Of a stretch of 64,000 nucleotides of DNA, positions 1 through 10,581 are shown piece after piece. Each line of letters starts with the position of its first letter. Position 1 is the stretch's first letter. The notes below the pieces were generated by a model that ran no database searches, had not been told where the DNA came from, and saw nothing but the letters and a program-made list of their open reading frames with translations. Source of the DNA: Mycobacteroides sp. CBMA 271 (GTDB taxonomy: Bacteria; Actinomycetota; Actinomycetes; Mycobacteriales; Mycobacteriaceae); assembly GCF_009729205.1 (NCBI RefSeq), contig NZ_VTHB01000003.1, positions 434,001-498,000 on the forward strand, given 5' to 3'. The position numbers were made by a program, and so were the translations under genes.

Positions 1-1044
1 AGGGAAGTGGGCCGGTACCCAGTCGACGATGACGCCGATGCCGGCTCGGTGCAGGGCGTCGACCAAATACCGGAAGTCGTCGGGGGTGCCGAGTCGCGAG
101 GTGGGGGCGTAGTAGGAGGTCACCTGGTAACCCCAGGATCCGCCAAAGGGATGTTCGGCCACCGGCAGCAGTTCGACGTGGGTGAATCCTTGTGCCAGTA
201 CGTATTCGGTAAGTTCGACGGCAAGCTCCCGATAAGACAGCCCGGGTCGCCAGGATGCCAGGTGCACCTCGTAGGTGCTCATCGGTTCGAACACCGGATT
301 GCGCGAGGCGCGCTGGGCCATCCAGTCGCCGTCCTCCCAGGAGTACGACGATGTGGTGGCGCGCGAAGCGGTGGCCGGTGGCAGCTCGGTCGCGAAAGCG
401 AACGGATCGGCGCGATCGGTCACCGACCCGTCGGCGCCGTGCACGCGGAATTTGTACAGCGCGCCGAGCGTCATACCCGGCCAAAACAGCTCCCACACGC
501 CCGAAGATCCCAGGGTTCGCATGGGGGCGTCATTGCCGTTCCAGCCGTTGAAATCCCCGATTACCGAGACGCCGCGTGCATTGGGCGCCCATACCGCGAA
601 GGAGATGCCGCTGACCTCGCCGTCCGCGGTGACGAACGAGCGTGGGTGCGCCCCAAGGATTTCCCACAGCCGTTCGTGACGGCCCTCGTTGAACAGGTGC
701 AGGTCCACCTCGCCAAGCGTGGGCAGGAATCGGTAGGCATCGGCAATCACATGTGTCGTGCCGCCGTAATCGACGTCGAGGCGGTAGTCGAGAAGGTTCA
801 GGAACGGCAGCGCGACGACGAACAGGCCCGATCCGAGGTCGGTCATCGGATGGACTTCCTCGCCCACCAAAGCGGTTACCGCATCGGCCCCGGGCTTGAA
901 CGCTCGAATGACCGTGTGTCCCTTACCGCCCGGATTCGGAAACTCGTGTGCGCCGAGGATCGAATGTGGGTTGTGATGGGTGCCCGCCATCAGTTCGGCG
1001 ATTTCGGCGGCGTCCGGTTTCAGGAAGGTGGCGGGTGTAGTCAC
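1..1044 (-). CDS. glgB: 1,4-alpha-glucan branching enzyme GlgB (3' part beyond window)
   Basis: N-terminal 348 codons of GlgB, which moves alpha-1,4 chain segments to alpha-1,6 branch points during synthesis of glycogen and cytosolic alpha-glucan. The visible part has the N-terminal carbohydrate-binding beta-sandwich regions, including [18 protein letters not shown] near residue 150, and then the beginning of the GH13 barrel with [18 protein letters not shown] near residue 310. The catalytic Asp and Glu lie beyond the window edge. I chose the GTG at 1044 because it overlaps the glgE stop as GTGA, a normal coupling arrangement, and the protein then begins [10 protein letters not shown] like other mycobacterial GlgB proteins. 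It is co-transcribed with glgE, which lengthens the chains. Truncation is only by the window end. Confidence 0.95.
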   Translation of the reverse strand, partial: MTTPATFLKPDAAEIAELMAGTHHNPHSILGAHEFPNPGGKGHTVIRAFKPGADAVTALVGEEVHPMTDLGSGLFVVALPFLNLLDYRLDVDYGGTTHVIADAYRFLPTLGEVDLHLFNEGRHERLWEILGAHPRSFVTADGEVSGISFAVWAPNARGVSVIGDFNGWNGNDAPMRTLGSSGVWELFWPGMTLGALYKFRVHGADGSVTDRADPFAFATELPPATASRATTSSYSWEDGDWMAQRASRNPVFEPMSTYEVHLASWRPGLSYRELAVELTEYVLAQGFTHVELLPVAEHPFGGSWGYQVTSYYAPTSRLGTPDDFRYLVDALHRAGIGVIVDWVPAHFP

Positions 1045-3170
1045 GGGCGGTACACCAGGTGCTCCCGGGCAGGCTCGCGTACCTGCGGCAGGTTGAGGAT
1101 GTGCGCCACCGATCGAGAGGGGTCGAGCCGCACATAGTTGGCCTGCCCCCAGCGGTACTGCTCACTGGTGAGTTCGTCACGCACCCAAAAGGTCTCGTGC
1201 CAATCAAGGCCGAGGGCGGGTAGGTCGAGCCAGATCGTGCCGTCCTCGGGTCCGAACGGGTTGAGATTCACTACGACAAGCACCGCGTCACCGGTCACCG
1301 GGTCGAACTTGGAGTACGCCAGCAGGGCGTCGTTCTCAACGTGATGGAAGGTGATGTTGCGTAGCTGGTGCAGGGCCGGGTGTAGTCTGCGAATCTCGTT
1401 GAGCTGCGTGATGAATGGCTCCAATGATTCGCCGCGTGCTGCGGCGCCCTTGTAGTCGCGGGGGCGGAGCTGGTATTTCTCCGAGTCCAGGTACTCCTCG
1501 CTGCCCTCGCGCGCCGGAACATGTTCGTACAGCTCGTATCCGGAGTAAACACCCCAGGTGGGGCTCAGTGTGCCGGCCAGTACGGCGCGGATGGCGAACA
1601 TGCCGGGGCCGCCGTGCTGCAGGCTGGCATGCAGGATATCCGGGGTGTTGACGAACAGGTTAGGGCGCGCCACATCTGCCTTGGCGGCGATCTCCCTACC
1701 GAAGTCGGCGATCTCGGATTTACCGGTGCGCCAAGTGAAGTAGGTGTACGACTGGGTGAAACCCAGTTGAGCCAGGCCATAGAGCCGGGCAGGTCGGGTG
1801 AAGGCCTCGGAGAGAAACAAAACATCGGGATCGGCCGCCTTGACTTCGGTGATAAGCCACTGCCAGAAATCGGGCGGTTTGGTGTGCGGGTTATCTACTC
1901 GAAATATCTTGACGCCGTGGGAAATCCAATGCTGCACCACGCGCAGCACCTCGGTGTACAGCCCCGCGGGATCGCTGTCGAAGTTCAGCGGATAGATGTC
2001 CTGGTACTTCTTCGGCGGATTCTCCGCATAGGCAATGGTGCCGTCGGGGAGTTCGGTGAACCACTCGGGATGCGCACCCACCCATGGATGATCAGGCGCA
2101 CATTGCAACGCCAAGTCCAGCGCCACCTCCAGGCCCAACTTGCCGGCGGTGGCCACGAACCGGTCGAAATCCTTCAGGGTGCCAAGCTCGGGGTGGATCG
2201 CATCGTGGCCGCCGGCGGCGCTGCCGATGGCCCACGGTGAGCCGACCTCTCCGGGCTCGGCGATCGGATTATTGTTGCGGCCCTTGCGGTTCACCTCGCC
2301 GATTGGATGAATCGGCGGCAGGTACACCACATCGAATCCCATCGCGGCGACCCGGGCGAGATCGGCGGCGGCGGTGGCGAGGGTGCCGTGCATGGGCCGC
2401 CCGTCCGGTCCGACGCCGCCGGTGGAACGCGGGAACAGCTCGTACCAGGAGCCGTACAGCGCGCGTGGTCGGTCCACCCAGATGCCGTATTGGGTGCCGC
2501 GAGTCAGCAGATCGCGCAGCGGGAACTCGGCAAGTAGCGCGTGTACCTCACCGGACAGTGCGTGTTGGAACCGTGCCTCCGGATCTTCGTGGGTGCGTAG
2601 CGCTTCGGCGGCCTCCAGCAGTGGTGGACGACGCTTGCGGGGTACCCCTGCTGCCGCACGTTCGAGCAGCCGTGCACCGATCTCCAGATCGTTGGCCAAT
2701 TCCGTGGCCCCCTGCCCGGCCTCGAGTTTGGCCTGCACGTTGTGACGCCAGGTCGCGATCGGGTCGCCCCACCCGTCGACGCGAAAGGTCCACAGTCCCT
2801 CCCCGTCGGGGACGAAGCTGGCGTGAAATCGATCGAGCGCCCCACCCGGCTGCATCGGGACATGCATCGGTTTGATGCGCGTCGGGCTCTTGTCTTTGTC
2901 GCGGGGCGCCGACATCCGGCGCAGTGGACCCTCCGCAAGCTGCGGATAGTGAGGACCTAAGCAGCGCACCACCAGGGTCGCGGCGACCGCCTCGTGTCCT
3001 TCGCGCCAGACAGTTGCGGCCACGGGCACGACCTCGCCCACGACGGCCTTGGCCGGATAGCGTCCACCCGAAATCACGGGGGCGACATCGTCGATGCCTA
3101 TGCGTCCGGTCACCACGTCCACCGTAGTAGACGCGGTGTTCGGGCGTTGGCCGGAAACCGGCGTTGACAC
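1041..3170 (-). CDS. glgE: Alpha-1,4-glucan:maltose-1-phosphate maltosyltransferase GlgE
   Basis: GlgE transfers maltose from maltose-1-phosphate to the non-reducing end of alpha-1,4-glucan. About 709 residues, close to the roughly 700 of the family. An N-terminal domain ([20 protein letters not shown] region) is followed by a GH13_3 barrel. The expected catalytic residues are visible: Asp in [11 protein letters not shown] near 423, Glu in LFLSEAF near 453 and Asp in [11 protein letters not shown] near 510. I place the start at GTG 3170 because homology begins shortly after it; ATG 3209 is an alternative adding 13 residues. The gene ends in a 4-base overlap with glgB. About 110 bases separate it from the divergent glgP, so the two share a promoter region. 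Confidence 0.93.
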   Translation of the reverse strand: MSTPVSGQRPNTASTTVDVVTGRIGIDDVAPVISGGRYPAKAVVGEVVPVAATVWREGHEAVAATLVVRCLGPHYPQLAEGPLRRMSAPRDKDKSPTRIKPMHVPMQPGGALDRFHASFVPDGEGLWTFRVDGWGDPIATWRHNVQAKLEAGQGATELANDLEIGARLLERAAAGVPRKRRPPLLEAAEALRTHEDPEARFQHALSGEVHALLAEFPLRDLLTRGTQYGIWVDRPRALYGSWYELFPRSTGGVGPDGRPMHGTLATAAADLARVAAMGFDVVYLPPIHPIGEVNRKGRNNNPIAEPGEVGSPWAIGSAAGGHDAIHPELGTLKDFDRFVATAGKLGLEVALDLALQCAPDHPWVGAHPEWFTELPDGTIAYAENPPKKYQDIYPLNFDSDPAGLYTEVLRVVQHWISHGVKIFRVDNPHTKPPDFWQWLITEVKAADPDVLFLSEAFTRPARLYGLAQLGFTQSYTYFTWRTGKSEIADFGREIAAKADVARPNLFVNTPDILHASLQHGGPGMFAIRAVLAGTLSPTWGVYSGYELYEHVPAREGSEEYLDSEKYQLRPRDYKGAAARGESLEPFITQLNEIRRLHPALHQLRNITFHHVENDALLAYSKFDPVTGDAVLVVVNLNPFGPEDGTIWLDLPALGLDWHETFWVRDELTSEQYRWGQANYVRLDPSRSVAHILNLPQVREPAREHLVYRP

Positions 3171-3279
3171 GCCCGCTTGTGGTGAGCATGTGCGTGACGG
3201 AACCGCCATAACGCGGCGTGTCGGCGGAGATTGAACGCCGGACATGCGCCGACGGGAAATCTCAGTAAGGTTCTGAAGG

Positions 3280-5898
3280 GTGAAAGCCCTTCGTCGATTC
3301 ACGGTTCGTGCCCATCTGCCGGAGCGGTTGGCGGCGCTGGGTGAGTTATCGAACAACCTGCGCTGGTCGTGGCACCAGCCCACACGGGATCTGTTCGCCG
3401 ATATCGACCAGCGGTTGTGGGAGCAGACCAACCACGACCCGGTGGCGCTGATGGGGTCGGTTCCGGCGCAGCGCCTCGATGAACTGGCCGCTGACGACGG
3501 CTTCGTGGACAGGGTCGCGGCACTCGCGGGAGATCTGCACGATTACCTGAACCGTCCGATGTGGTACCAGCGTCAGCTGGAGCGCGGTGGGAACGACGGA
3601 GCCGATGCTTCAGATTTGCCGGCCGCCATCGCGTACTTCTCGATGGAGTTCGGCGTCTCCGAGGTGCTACCCAACTACTCGGGCGGCCTGGGAATTCTGG
3701 CCGGCGACCATCTCAAGGCCGCGTCCGATCTAGGTCTGCCGCTGATCGCGGTGGGGCTGCACTATCGGTCGGGATACTTTCGGCAGTCGCTGACCGCCGA
3801 CGGCTGGCAGACCGAGCAGTACCCGCTGATCGACCCAGCGGGCCTGCCCCTGCGGCTGTTGGCGCACGAGGACGGTACGCCGATTCTCATCACGGTGCCG
3901 ATGCCACAGGACCGGGTGCTTTCGGCTCGCATCTGGGTTGCCCAGGTGGGACGGATTCCGTTGCTGCTCTTGGATTCCGATATCGCCGAGAACGATCGTG
4001 AGCTGCGCTACGTCACCGATCGGCTGTACGGCGGCGATCAGGATCACCGCATCAAGCAAGAAATCCTGGCCGGTATCGGCGGAGTGCGCGCGATTCGCGC
4101 CTACGTCGGCTCGACCGGTGGCCCCAGCCCGGAGGTGTTTCATACCAACGAGGGCCATGCCGGGTTCCTCGGCTTGGAACGCATCCGGGAGTTCATCGGC
4201 CAGCACGGCCTGGACGTCGAGACGGCACTGACGGTAGTCCGGTCCAGCACCGTGTTCACCACGCACACACCGGTTCCCGCCGGTATCGACCGGTTCCCCG
4301 TCGACCTGGTACGCAGATACTTCGGTGAATCCGGGGATTCCACACTGTTGCCCGGGGTGCCGGTGGACCGCATCATCGCGCTGGGTGCCGAAGACGATCC
4401 CTCCACTTTCAACATGGCGCACATGGGACTGCGGTTGGCGCAGCGCGCCAACGGCGTATCGCTGTTGCACGGCCAGGTGAGCCGATCGATGTTCAACGGG
4501 CTGTGGCCGTCTTTCGATGCCTCCGAGGTGCCCATCGGCTCGATCACCAACGGTGTGCACGCACCCACCTGGGCCGCGCCGCAATGGCTGGAGCTGGGGC
4601 AGCAGCTCGTCGGCGCGGAGGCGTTCAATGAGGCCAGCGGATGGGAACGCATCCACGAAGTGGATCCCGGCCACATCTGGTGGATCCGTTCGCAGTTGCG
4701 TGCGCAACTGATCGATGACGTACGTCGACGGATTCGCGCATCGTGGCTGCAGCGCGGCGCGGCCGAGGCCGAATTGGGCTGGGTGGATAGCGCTTTCGAT
4801 CCGGGAGTGCTGACCATCGGGTTTGCGCGCCGGGTTCCGACGTACAAGCGGCTGACGCTGATGCTGCGCAATCCTGACCGGCTACGCGAACTGTTACTCG
4901 ATGAGAAGCACCCCGTGCAGCTCATCGTGGCAGGCAAGTCGCATCCCGCCGATGACGGGGGCAAGGGGCTCATCCAGCAGATCGTCCGGTTCGCCGATCA
5001 AGCCGACGTGCGGCACCGCATCACCTTCCTGCCCGATTACGACATGTCGATGGCGCGCTACCTGTACTTCGGTTGCGATGTGTGGCTGAACAATCCGCTG
5101 CGTCCGCTGGAGGCCTGCGGCACCTCGGGGATGAAGAGCGCGCTTAACGGCGGGCTGAACCTGTCCATCCGGGACGGCTGGTGGGATGAGTGGTACGACG
5201 GCGAAAACGGTTGGGAGATACCCACAGCCGAGGGCGTCACCGACGATGCCCGGCGCGACGACCTGGAGGCCGCGGCACTGTATGACCTGCTGGCGCAGAA
5301 GGTGGCGCCCAAGTTCTATGAGCGCGATGAGCACGGCACACCGCAGCGATGGGTCGAGATGGTTCGGCACACCCTGGAGAAACTAGGGCCAAAGGTGTTG
5401 GCGTCCCGGATGGTTCGCGATTACACCGTCGGCTACTACGCGCCGGCGGCCACGTCCTCGCGCGCCACGATCGGCGCCGACCATTCGTTCACCCCGGCCA
5501 AGGAGCTGGCTCGCTATCGGGAACGGGTACAGCAGGTGTGGCCATCGCTGGTCATCACCGAGGTGGACAGTTCAGGTCTGCCGGACACCCCGCTGCTGGG
5601 CTCGCAGTTGACGCTCACCGCGTCGGTTCAGCTGTCCGGCCTGGCTCCGTCGGAAGTCGCGGTGCAGGCCGTGATTGGGCGAGTCGACTTGGACGACAAG
5701 CTCTCCGAGTCGGTCATCGTCCCGATGACGCACACGGGCAGCCGCGGCGACGGGGTGGAAACCTTCTCCACCACTACCTCGTTGCCGGTGTCGGGGTCGG
5801 TCGGGTACACGGTGCGGGTGCTGCCGCATCACCCGCTGCTGGCGGGTGACAACGAGCTGGGTCTGTCGGTGTTGGCGGCTAGCGACCTGGAGCACTAG
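3280..5898 (+). CDS. glgP: Glycogen (alpha-glucan) phosphorylase GlgP
   Basis: GT35 family phosphorylase of 872 residues, similar in length to M. tuberculosis Rv1328. It releases glucose-1-phosphate from alpha-1,4-glucan chains using pyridoxal phosphate. It starts with the N-terminal domain usual in actinobacterial forms ([17 protein letters not shown]), then has [21 protein letters not shown] near 110, [10 protein letters not shown] near 290 and the PLP-lysine segment [13 protein letters not shown] near 617. GTG start at 3280, preceded by GAAGG. It is divergent from glgE-glgB: breakdown and GlgE-dependent elongation of the same polymer are encoded back to back. It converges with dinG. Confidence 0.94.
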   Translation: MKALRRFTVRAHLPERLAALGELSNNLRWSWHQPTRDLFADIDQRLWEQTNHDPVALMGSVPAQRLDELAADDGFVDRVAALAGDLHDYLNRPMWYQRQLERGGNDGADASDLPAAIAYFSMEFGVSEVLPNYSGGLGILAGDHLKAASDLGLPLIAVGLHYRSGYFRQSLTADGWQTEQYPLIDPAGLPLRLLAHEDGTPILITVPMPQDRVLSARIWVAQVGRIPLLLLDSDIAENDRELRYVTDRLYGGDQDHRIKQEILAGIGGVRAIRAYVGSTGGPSPEVFHTNEGHAGFLGLERIREFIGQHGLDVETALTVVRSSTVFTTHTPVPAGIDRFPVDLVRRYFGESGDSTLLPGVPVDRIIALGAEDDPSTFNMAHMGLRLAQRANGVSLLHGQVSRSMFNGLWPSFDASEVPIGSITNGVHAPTWAAPQWLELGQQLVGAEAFNEASGWERIHEVDPGHIWWIRSQLRAQLIDDVRRRIRASWLQRGAAEAELGWVDSAFDPGVLTIGFARRVPTYKRLTLMLRNPDRLRELLLDEKHPVQLIVAGKSHPADDGGKGLIQQIVRFADQADVRHRITFLPDYDMSMARYLYFGCDVWLNNPLRPLEACGTSGMKSALNGGLNLSIRDGWWDEWYDGENGWEIPTAEGVTDDARRDDLEAAALYDLLAQKVAPKFYERDEHGTPQRWVEMVRHTLEKLGPKVLASRMVRDYTVGYYAPAATSSRATIGADHSFTPAKELARYRERVQQVWPSLVITEVDSSGLPDTPLLGSQLTLTASVQLSGLAPSEVAVQAVIGRVDLDDKLSESVIVPMTHTGSRGDGVETFSTTTSLPVSGSVGYTVRVLPHHPLLAGDNELGLSVLAASDLEH

Positions 5899-5956
5899 GT
5901 GTGCACCGACTAAGGCACTCTCTTGGCTAGCCCCGTGTGCGGGCGCCCTTCCCGGT

Positions 5957-7981
5957 CTAAGTCGCCGTGTGCTTCGCCATCAGGCGTTGCAGCGCCGCGG
6001 TGACCACCGAGACGTCGTTAGTCATCCAGAACGGTGGGAGCGATGCGCGCAGGAATCCGCCGTAGCCCGCCGTCGCCATCCGTGAATCGAGCACGGCGAC
6101 AACGCCTCTGTCGTCTGCTCTGCGTAGCAGACGTCCGGCACCCTGAGCCAACAGCAGCGCCGCCTGGGTGCCCGCCACCGCCATGAACCCGTTGCCTCCG
6201 CGTGCGCTGATAGCGCGCTGTCGGGCGGCCCGAAGCGGATCGTCTGGGCGAGGGAAGGGGATTCGGTCGATGAGAACGAGCGATAGCGAGGGGCCGGGCA
6301 CGTCGACGCCCTGCCACAACGAGAGGGTGCCGAACAGCGAGGACTCGGGGTCGGCGGCGAACTGTTCGACTAGAACCGATGTCGCATCATCGCCCTGGCA
6401 CAACACCGGGGTATCGAGCCGGCCGCGCATCTCCTCGGACGCTTCCTTGGCGGCGCGCATCGAGGAGAACAGCCCCAGAGTGCGTCCTCCCGCCGCGCGC
6501 ACCAAGGTCTCGATTTCGTCGAGCGCCGCCGCACCCAAGCCATCGCGGCCGGGGGCGGGAAGGTGACGGGCCAGATACAGGATCGCGGACTTCTCGTGTT
6601 GGAAGGGGGATCCGACATCGATGCCGTGCCAGATGGTCTTGGCCGCGGCGCGATCGGATTCGGCGTCCGCGTCCTTGACCGGGCCTTGGGCGGGTAATCC
6701 CCATGAGATCGCCATGGTGTCGAACTTTCCGCCGAGCGCCAGGGTGGCCGAGGTGAGGACTACGGTGCGCTGCCCGAAGAGCCGGGTGCGCAGCAGCCCA
6801 GCCACCGACAAGGGGGCGATCCGCAGCACCGGGCGTATCGAGCCCCGATTGTCCTCATGGTCGAGCCACACGACATCACCGCGCGCGGTGATCTCGGGCT
6901 CCGCCCAGCAAGCCAGCACGCGTGAGGCGGTATCGACGATATCGTCCAGTGCGACAACGGCTTCAGAGCGTGCCGCCGCGGTCGCGGGGTCGGTGGACTG
7001 GCCTGTCGGGATCTCGGTGCGTCCCGCGGCCGCGGCATCGCGCAGCGCTGTCAGGTAGGTGACGGTCTCCTCGTCCGCACGGTCGATGGTGCCCGGCCTG
7101 CTGTCGTGGATCAGCGAGGAGAAGGTGGCCGAGCTCGCCTCGAACCGGCTCGCCGTCTCCGGAGAAACCAGCCGACCGATGCGGCGGATGGTGACGGTGA
7201 GCCCGACGGCGGAAAGCTCTTGGGTGGCAACGCTGGTCACTCGGTCGACGAGATCGTGCGCTTCGTCCACGATGACCGCGTCATGCTCGGGCAGGATGTT
7301 CATATCGGCGATGGCGTCGATGGCCAGCAGCGCATGATTGGTGACCACCACATCCGACTGGCCCGCCTCGAGTCGAGCCAGTTCGGCGAAGCACTCGGTG
7401 CCGAATGGGCAGCGGGTGGCGCCCATGCATTCACGCGCAGACACGCTGACCTGTGACCAGGAACGGTCGGGGACTCCGGGTTTGAGCTCGTCCCGGTCTC
7501 CGGTCTTGGTGGTGTCGGCCCAGGCGTTGAGCCGTTGTACGTCGCGACCCATCGCGCTGGCCGCGAAGGGCTCGAACAATGTGTCGGGTGCTTCCTGGTC
7601 GGCCGCGCCACCGTTGTGCAACTTGTTGAGGCACAAGTAGTTTCCCCGGCCCTTGAGGATCGCGAATCTGGGCTTGCGGGGCAGCGAAGGCGTCAATGCC
7701 TCGGCCAGCCGGGGCAGATCGCGGTCCACGAGTTGGCGCTGCAGTGCGATGGTGGCCGTCGAGACCACGACCGGTGACGATTCCTCGATGGCATGGGCGA
7801 GGGCGGGCACCAGGTACGCCAGCGACTTTCCGGTGCCGGTACCGGCCTGAACCACCAGATGCTCACCGCTGTGCAGCGAGTGTTCGACGGCGGTGGCCAT
7901 GGTGACCTGGCCGGCGCGTTCGGTGCCGCCGAGCGCGGTGACGGCGGTGGCGAGCAGCCCGCTGGAGTTGTTCTCGCTCAG
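5957..7981 (-). CDS. dinG: ATP-dependent helicase DinG, probable CTG start
   Basis: XPD/Rad3-like superfamily 2 DNA helicase with an iron-sulfur domain, a damage-related helicase family. Walker A GTGTGKS, the DEAH box VIVDEAHDL near 238 and the late motif QGAGRLLRR are present. Cysteines in CLNKLHN and in CMGATRCPFGTEC fit the 4Fe-4S site. The first ATG (7900) would remove the Q-motif-like RAGQVTM stretch, and no GTG or TTG lies in frame upstream. The only initiator-like codon is CTG at 7981, which overlaps the pncA stop as CTGA and gives MSENNSSGLL, like the MSE starts of relatives. That predicts about 674 residues against 664 in M. tuberculosis. The function is clear; the start is inferred. 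Confidence 0.9.
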   Translation of the reverse strand: MSENNSSGLLATAVTALGGTERAGQVTMATAVEHSLHSGEHLVVQAGTGTGKSLAYLVPALAHAIEESSPVVVSTATIALQRQLVDRDLPRLAEALTPSLPRKPRFAILKGRGNYLCLNKLHNGGAADQEAPDTLFEPFAASAMGRDVQRLNAWADTTKTGDRDELKPGVPDRSWSQVSVSARECMGATRCPFGTECFAELARLEAGQSDVVVTNHALLAIDAIADMNILPEHDAVIVDEAHDLVDRVTSVATQELSAVGLTVTIRRIGRLVSPETASRFEASSATFSSLIHDSRPGTIDRADEETVTYLTALRDAAAAGRTEIPTGQSTDPATAAARSEAVVALDDIVDTASRVLACWAEPEITARGDVVWLDHEDNRGSIRPVLRIAPLSVAGLLRTRLFGQRTVVLTSATLALGGKFDTMAISWGLPAQGPVKDADAESDRAAAKTIWHGIDVGSPFQHEKSAILYLARHLPAPGRDGLGAAALDEIETLVRAAGGRTLGLFSSMRAAKEASEEMRGRLDTPVLCQGDDATSVLVEQFAADPESSLFGTLSLWQGVDVPGPSLSLVLIDRIPFPRPDDPLRAARQRAISARGGNGFMAVAGTQAALLLAQGAGRLLRRADDRGVVAVLDSRMATAGYGGFLRASLPPFWMTNDVSVVTAALQRLMAKHTAT

Positions 7982-8532
7982 CTGATCACCTCGACGCCGG
8001 CGCCCCGGAGCTCGTCCAGGGCGCGACCCACGGATTCTTCGGCAATGCCAACGGAATACGCGGAGAGCACGCGCGTGTGTAATCCCCGCTGTGCCGCATC
8101 GCGGGCGGTGGCGGCCACACAGTAATCGGTGGCGATACCCACCACGTCGACGCTGTCCAGGTCGCGGGACTGCAGCCAGTCCGCTAGGGCCGTGCCATCG
8201 ACAGAGATGCCCTCGAAGCCCGAATATGCGGCGGCGTAGGCACCTTTGGAGAACACCTCGTCCACCGGTGTGAGATCGAGGTCGGGATGAAAGCTCGCGC
8301 CCGATGTGCCGACCCGGCAGTGCGGCGGCCAGCTGGTGGTGAAGTCCGGATTCTCGGAGAAGTGCTCACCGGGATCGATATGGAAGTCGCGGGTCGCCAC
8401 CACTGCGTCGTACTCGCCGGAGTTGGTGAGGCCGTTGAGCGTCCCTGCCAAGGCGCCGCCGCCAGGAACCGCCAAGGAGCCGCCCTCGCAGAAGTCGTTC
8501 TGCACGTCGACGACGATAAGCGCCCTGCCCAT
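7978..8532 (-). CDS. pncA: Nicotinamidase/pyrazinamidase PncA
   Basis: Isochorismatase-fold amidase of 184 residues that converts nicotinamide to nicotinate; in M. tuberculosis the same enzyme activates pyrazinamide. The catalytic triad is visible: Asp in VDVQNDF (about 8), a Lys near 96 in VFSKGAYA and Cys in ATDYCVAAT (about 138). The metal ligands are in RDFHIDPGEHF and the following PPHC. Start ATG 8532. It lies 26 bases after a TetR gene and overlaps the start of dinG. pncB, which uses its product, is two genes upstream on the same strand, so the group forms a nicotinate salvage unit. Confidence 0.94.
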   Translation of the reverse strand: MGRALIVVDVQNDFCEGGSLAVPGGGALAGTLNGLTNSGEYDAVVATRDFHIDPGEHFSENPDFTTSWPPHCRVGTSGASFHPDLDLTPVDEVFSKGAYAAAYSGFEGISVDGTALADWLQSRDLDSVDVVGIATDYCVAATARDAAQRGLHTRVLSAYSVGIAEESVGRALDELRGAGVEVIS

Positions 8533-8558
8533 GGCACCGACCGTACCCCGGAGGGGGC

Positions 8559-9152
8559 TCAATCGAAGATCGCTGGAACCTGGCGGCCCAGGCGTGAGAT
8601 GTAGTCGATGAGCTCATCGCGGGTGATCGAGAGATCGCCGCGCAGGTAGTCGATGATGGCGCCCGACGCGGCCCCGACGAGCGATACCGAAAGGAACCGG
8701 CGGCGTCCGGGATCGGTCACGTCGACCAATGCCTTCTCGGCGAGGGAGGCGAACGCCATCGAGCCCGCGAACCCGGCGCTGCCGAGCGTGGGCTCGGTGA
8801 ACGGAGCGATCATCAGGATGCGTCCGTACACCGGGTTGTCGACGGTCGCCCCGATGAACGTTTCCACCGCGCGGGTCTCCAGATCGTCACCGTCCACCGT
8901 GAACTCGGTGACGACACGCATCACCGACTCGAGTACGTCCTGATACACCGCGCGCACGAAGTCGTCGCGTTCGCTGAACTCCTCGTAGAAATTGCGTTCG
9001 GACACACCGGACGATCGGCACACCGTGCGGATGGTCAAGGCCGGGCCGTCGGTGGCGCCAAGCGCCGCGATACCCGCGTCGAGCAGCGCGCGTCTACGCG
9101 TTGCCCGACGCTCCTCGGGCGTAGTTCCCGCCCATTGCCTTCTGGCTGTCAT
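8559..9152 (-). CDS. TetR-family transcriptional regulator between pncB and pncA
   Basis: 197 residues. The N-terminal helix-turn-helix covers about residues 17-65 (LTIRTVCRSSGVSERNFYEEF), a standard TetR DNA-binding segment; the C-terminal ligand and dimer domain gives no clear ligand hint. It starts at ATG 9152, 18 bases after the pncB stop, and ends 26 bases before pncA. It could therefore control the NAD salvage genes around it, but this is inference from position only. I saw no clear palindromic operator in the short gaps. Confidence 0.85.
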   Translation of the reverse strand: MTARRQWAGTTPEERRATRRRALLDAGIAALGATDGPALTIRTVCRSSGVSERNFYEEFSERDDFVRAVYQDVLESVMRVVTEFTVDGDDLETRAVETFIGATVDNPVYGRILMIAPFTEPTLGSAGFAGSMAFASLAEKALVDVTDPGRRRFLSVSLVGAASGAIIDYLRGDLSITRDELIDYISRLGRQVPAIFD

Positions 9153-9170
9153 GTGTCCTCCGGCCCGGAA

Positions 9171-10475
9171 TTATCCCACTAGGCGGGTGGGGATCGCAGG
9201 ATCCCCGTGGGAAAGGCCGAGCCCCTCCCAGGGCAGGCTCAGCAGTCCGGCACGTACGCGCCCCCTGGCGTCTTCCAAGGAGTCTTCCGCGACGGGCGCC
9301 CCGCCGCGGACCAGCGGAATGGTGAGCACCCGGTGTGGCTCGTCCACCACCGGTTGGCCGACGGCCGCGCGGTACACCACCTCCTCGGTGATGGTGCCGG
9401 TCGGTTTGGCGGTGCGCAGTGCGCACTTGTGGCCGCCATGAGATTCCTTGTGGCTACTGCGCTTTGCCACTGCAATCCCGTCGATCTCGACGAGCTTGTA
9501 GACCATTCCGGCGGTCGGTGTTCCCGAGCCGGTCACCACCGAGGTGCCCACCCCGTAGATGTCGACGGGTTCGGCGCGCAGTGCCGCGATGGAGTACTCG
9601 TCGAGATCCCCGGAGACGACAATCCGGGTGCGGTGTGCGCCCAATCTGTCGAGTTGAGCCCGCACCTGGCGGGCCAGCACGCCCAGATCGCCCGAATCGA
9701 TGCGTACGGCGCCCAGCTCGGGCCCCGCGACGGCGATGGCGTTCTCGACGCCGGTGGTGATGTCGTAGGTGTCTATCAACAAGGTGGTGCCGACGCCGAG
9801 CGCCTGTACCTGGGCGCGGAAGGCCTCGCGTTCGGTCTCGCCGGGACTCATTCCGTGCTGGGCGTGCAAGAGGGTGAAGGCGTGCGCCGCGGTGCCGCGG
9901 GCGGGCACCCCGTAGCGGCGCTGTGCTTCCAGATTGGAGGAGGATTCGAATCCCGCGAGGTAGGCCGCGCGGGCACAGGCCACCGCCGCGCGCTCGTGCG
10001 TCCGCCGCGACCCCATCTCGATGAGCGGGCGGTCGGCGGCCGCCGACACCATCCGCGCGGCGGCAGAGGCGATCGCGCTGTCGTGATTCAAGATCGACAG
10101 CGTCAGCGTTTCGAGGATCACGCACTCAGCGAAGGTTCCGCGCACGGTCAACACCGGCGATCCGGGGAAGTAGAGCTCGCCTTCGGGATAGCCGTCCACT
10201 TCGCCACCGAATCGATATGCGGCGAGGTAGTCCAGGACTTCACCGTCCAGAAAATCGGCGAGCGTGGTCAGTTCATCGGATCCGAATCGGAACTCGTCGA
10301 GCGCTTCGAGCAACCGTCCGGTACCTGCGACCACGCCGTACCGACGGCCGTCCGGGAGCCTTCTGGCGAACACTTCGAAGGTGGCGTGACGTCCTGCCGT
10401 GCCGTCGCGCAAGGCCGCGGAGAGCATGGTGAGCTCGTACTTGTCGGTGAGCAATGACGTAGATAGGTGCGCCAT
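9171..10475 (-). CDS. pncB: Nicotinate phosphoribosyltransferase PncB
   Basis: 434 residues, near the 448 of Rv1330c. It joins nicotinate to PRPP to give nicotinate mononucleotide, the entry step of the Preiss-Handler NAD route. Family segments include LLTDKYELTM at the N-terminus, MGSRRTHERAAV in the middle, LLIDTYDIT and RIDSGDLGVLARQVR. I chose ATG 10475 (MAHLSTSLLTDKYEL) because the family alignment begins there; longer in-frame extensions upstream show no similarity. It is first in the order pncB, tetR, pncA, dinG. Confidence 0.93.
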   Translation of the reverse strand: MAHLSTSLLTDKYELTMLSAALRDGTAGRHATFEVFARRLPDGRRYGVVAGTGRLLEALDEFRFGSDELTTLADFLDGEVLDYLAAYRFGGEVDGYPEGELYFPGSPVLTVRGTFAECVILETLTLSILNHDSAIASAAARMVSAAADRPLIEMGSRRTHERAAVACARAAYLAGFESSSNLEAQRRYGVPARGTAAHAFTLLHAQHGMSPGETEREAFRAQVQALGVGTTLLIDTYDITTGVENAIAVAGPELGAVRIDSGDLGVLARQVRAQLDRLGAHRTRIVVSGDLDEYSIAALRAEPVDIYGVGTSVVTGSGTPTAGMVYKLVEIDGIAVAKRSSHKESHGGHKCALRTAKPTGTITEEVVYRAAVGQPVVDEPHRVLTIPLVRGGAPVAEDSLEDARGRVRAGLLSLPWEGLGLSHGDPAIPTRLVG

Positions 10476-10547
10476 GAGTTGCAACGTTAGCGGGATGAGT
10501 ACTCGCGCAGGTGGCTCGTGTGTCAGCCGGAAACTCCGAACTTGGTG

Positions 10548-10575
10548 CTGACAGTCTGGGCGGTCCCGGTATTCT
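10548..10575 (+). promoter_or_regulatory. Candidate leaderless promoter of clpS
   Basis: CTGACA at 10548-10553 and TATTCT at 10570-10575 are separated by 16 bases, and the clpS ATG begins 7 bases after the -10 hexamer. That spacing would put the transcription start on the start codon, a common mycobacterial arrangement. No Shine-Dalgarno sequence is needed or evident. Read from sequence only. Confidence 0.5.
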
Positions 10576-10581
10576 GGGGCC

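Noticed and set aside
7..1137. Long plus-strand open frame over the glgB region
   Set aside because: It is antisense to a clear glgB sequence and has no recognisable domain.
5899..5956. Terminator between convergent glgP and dinG
   Set aside because: No stem of useful length could be found in the 58 bases.
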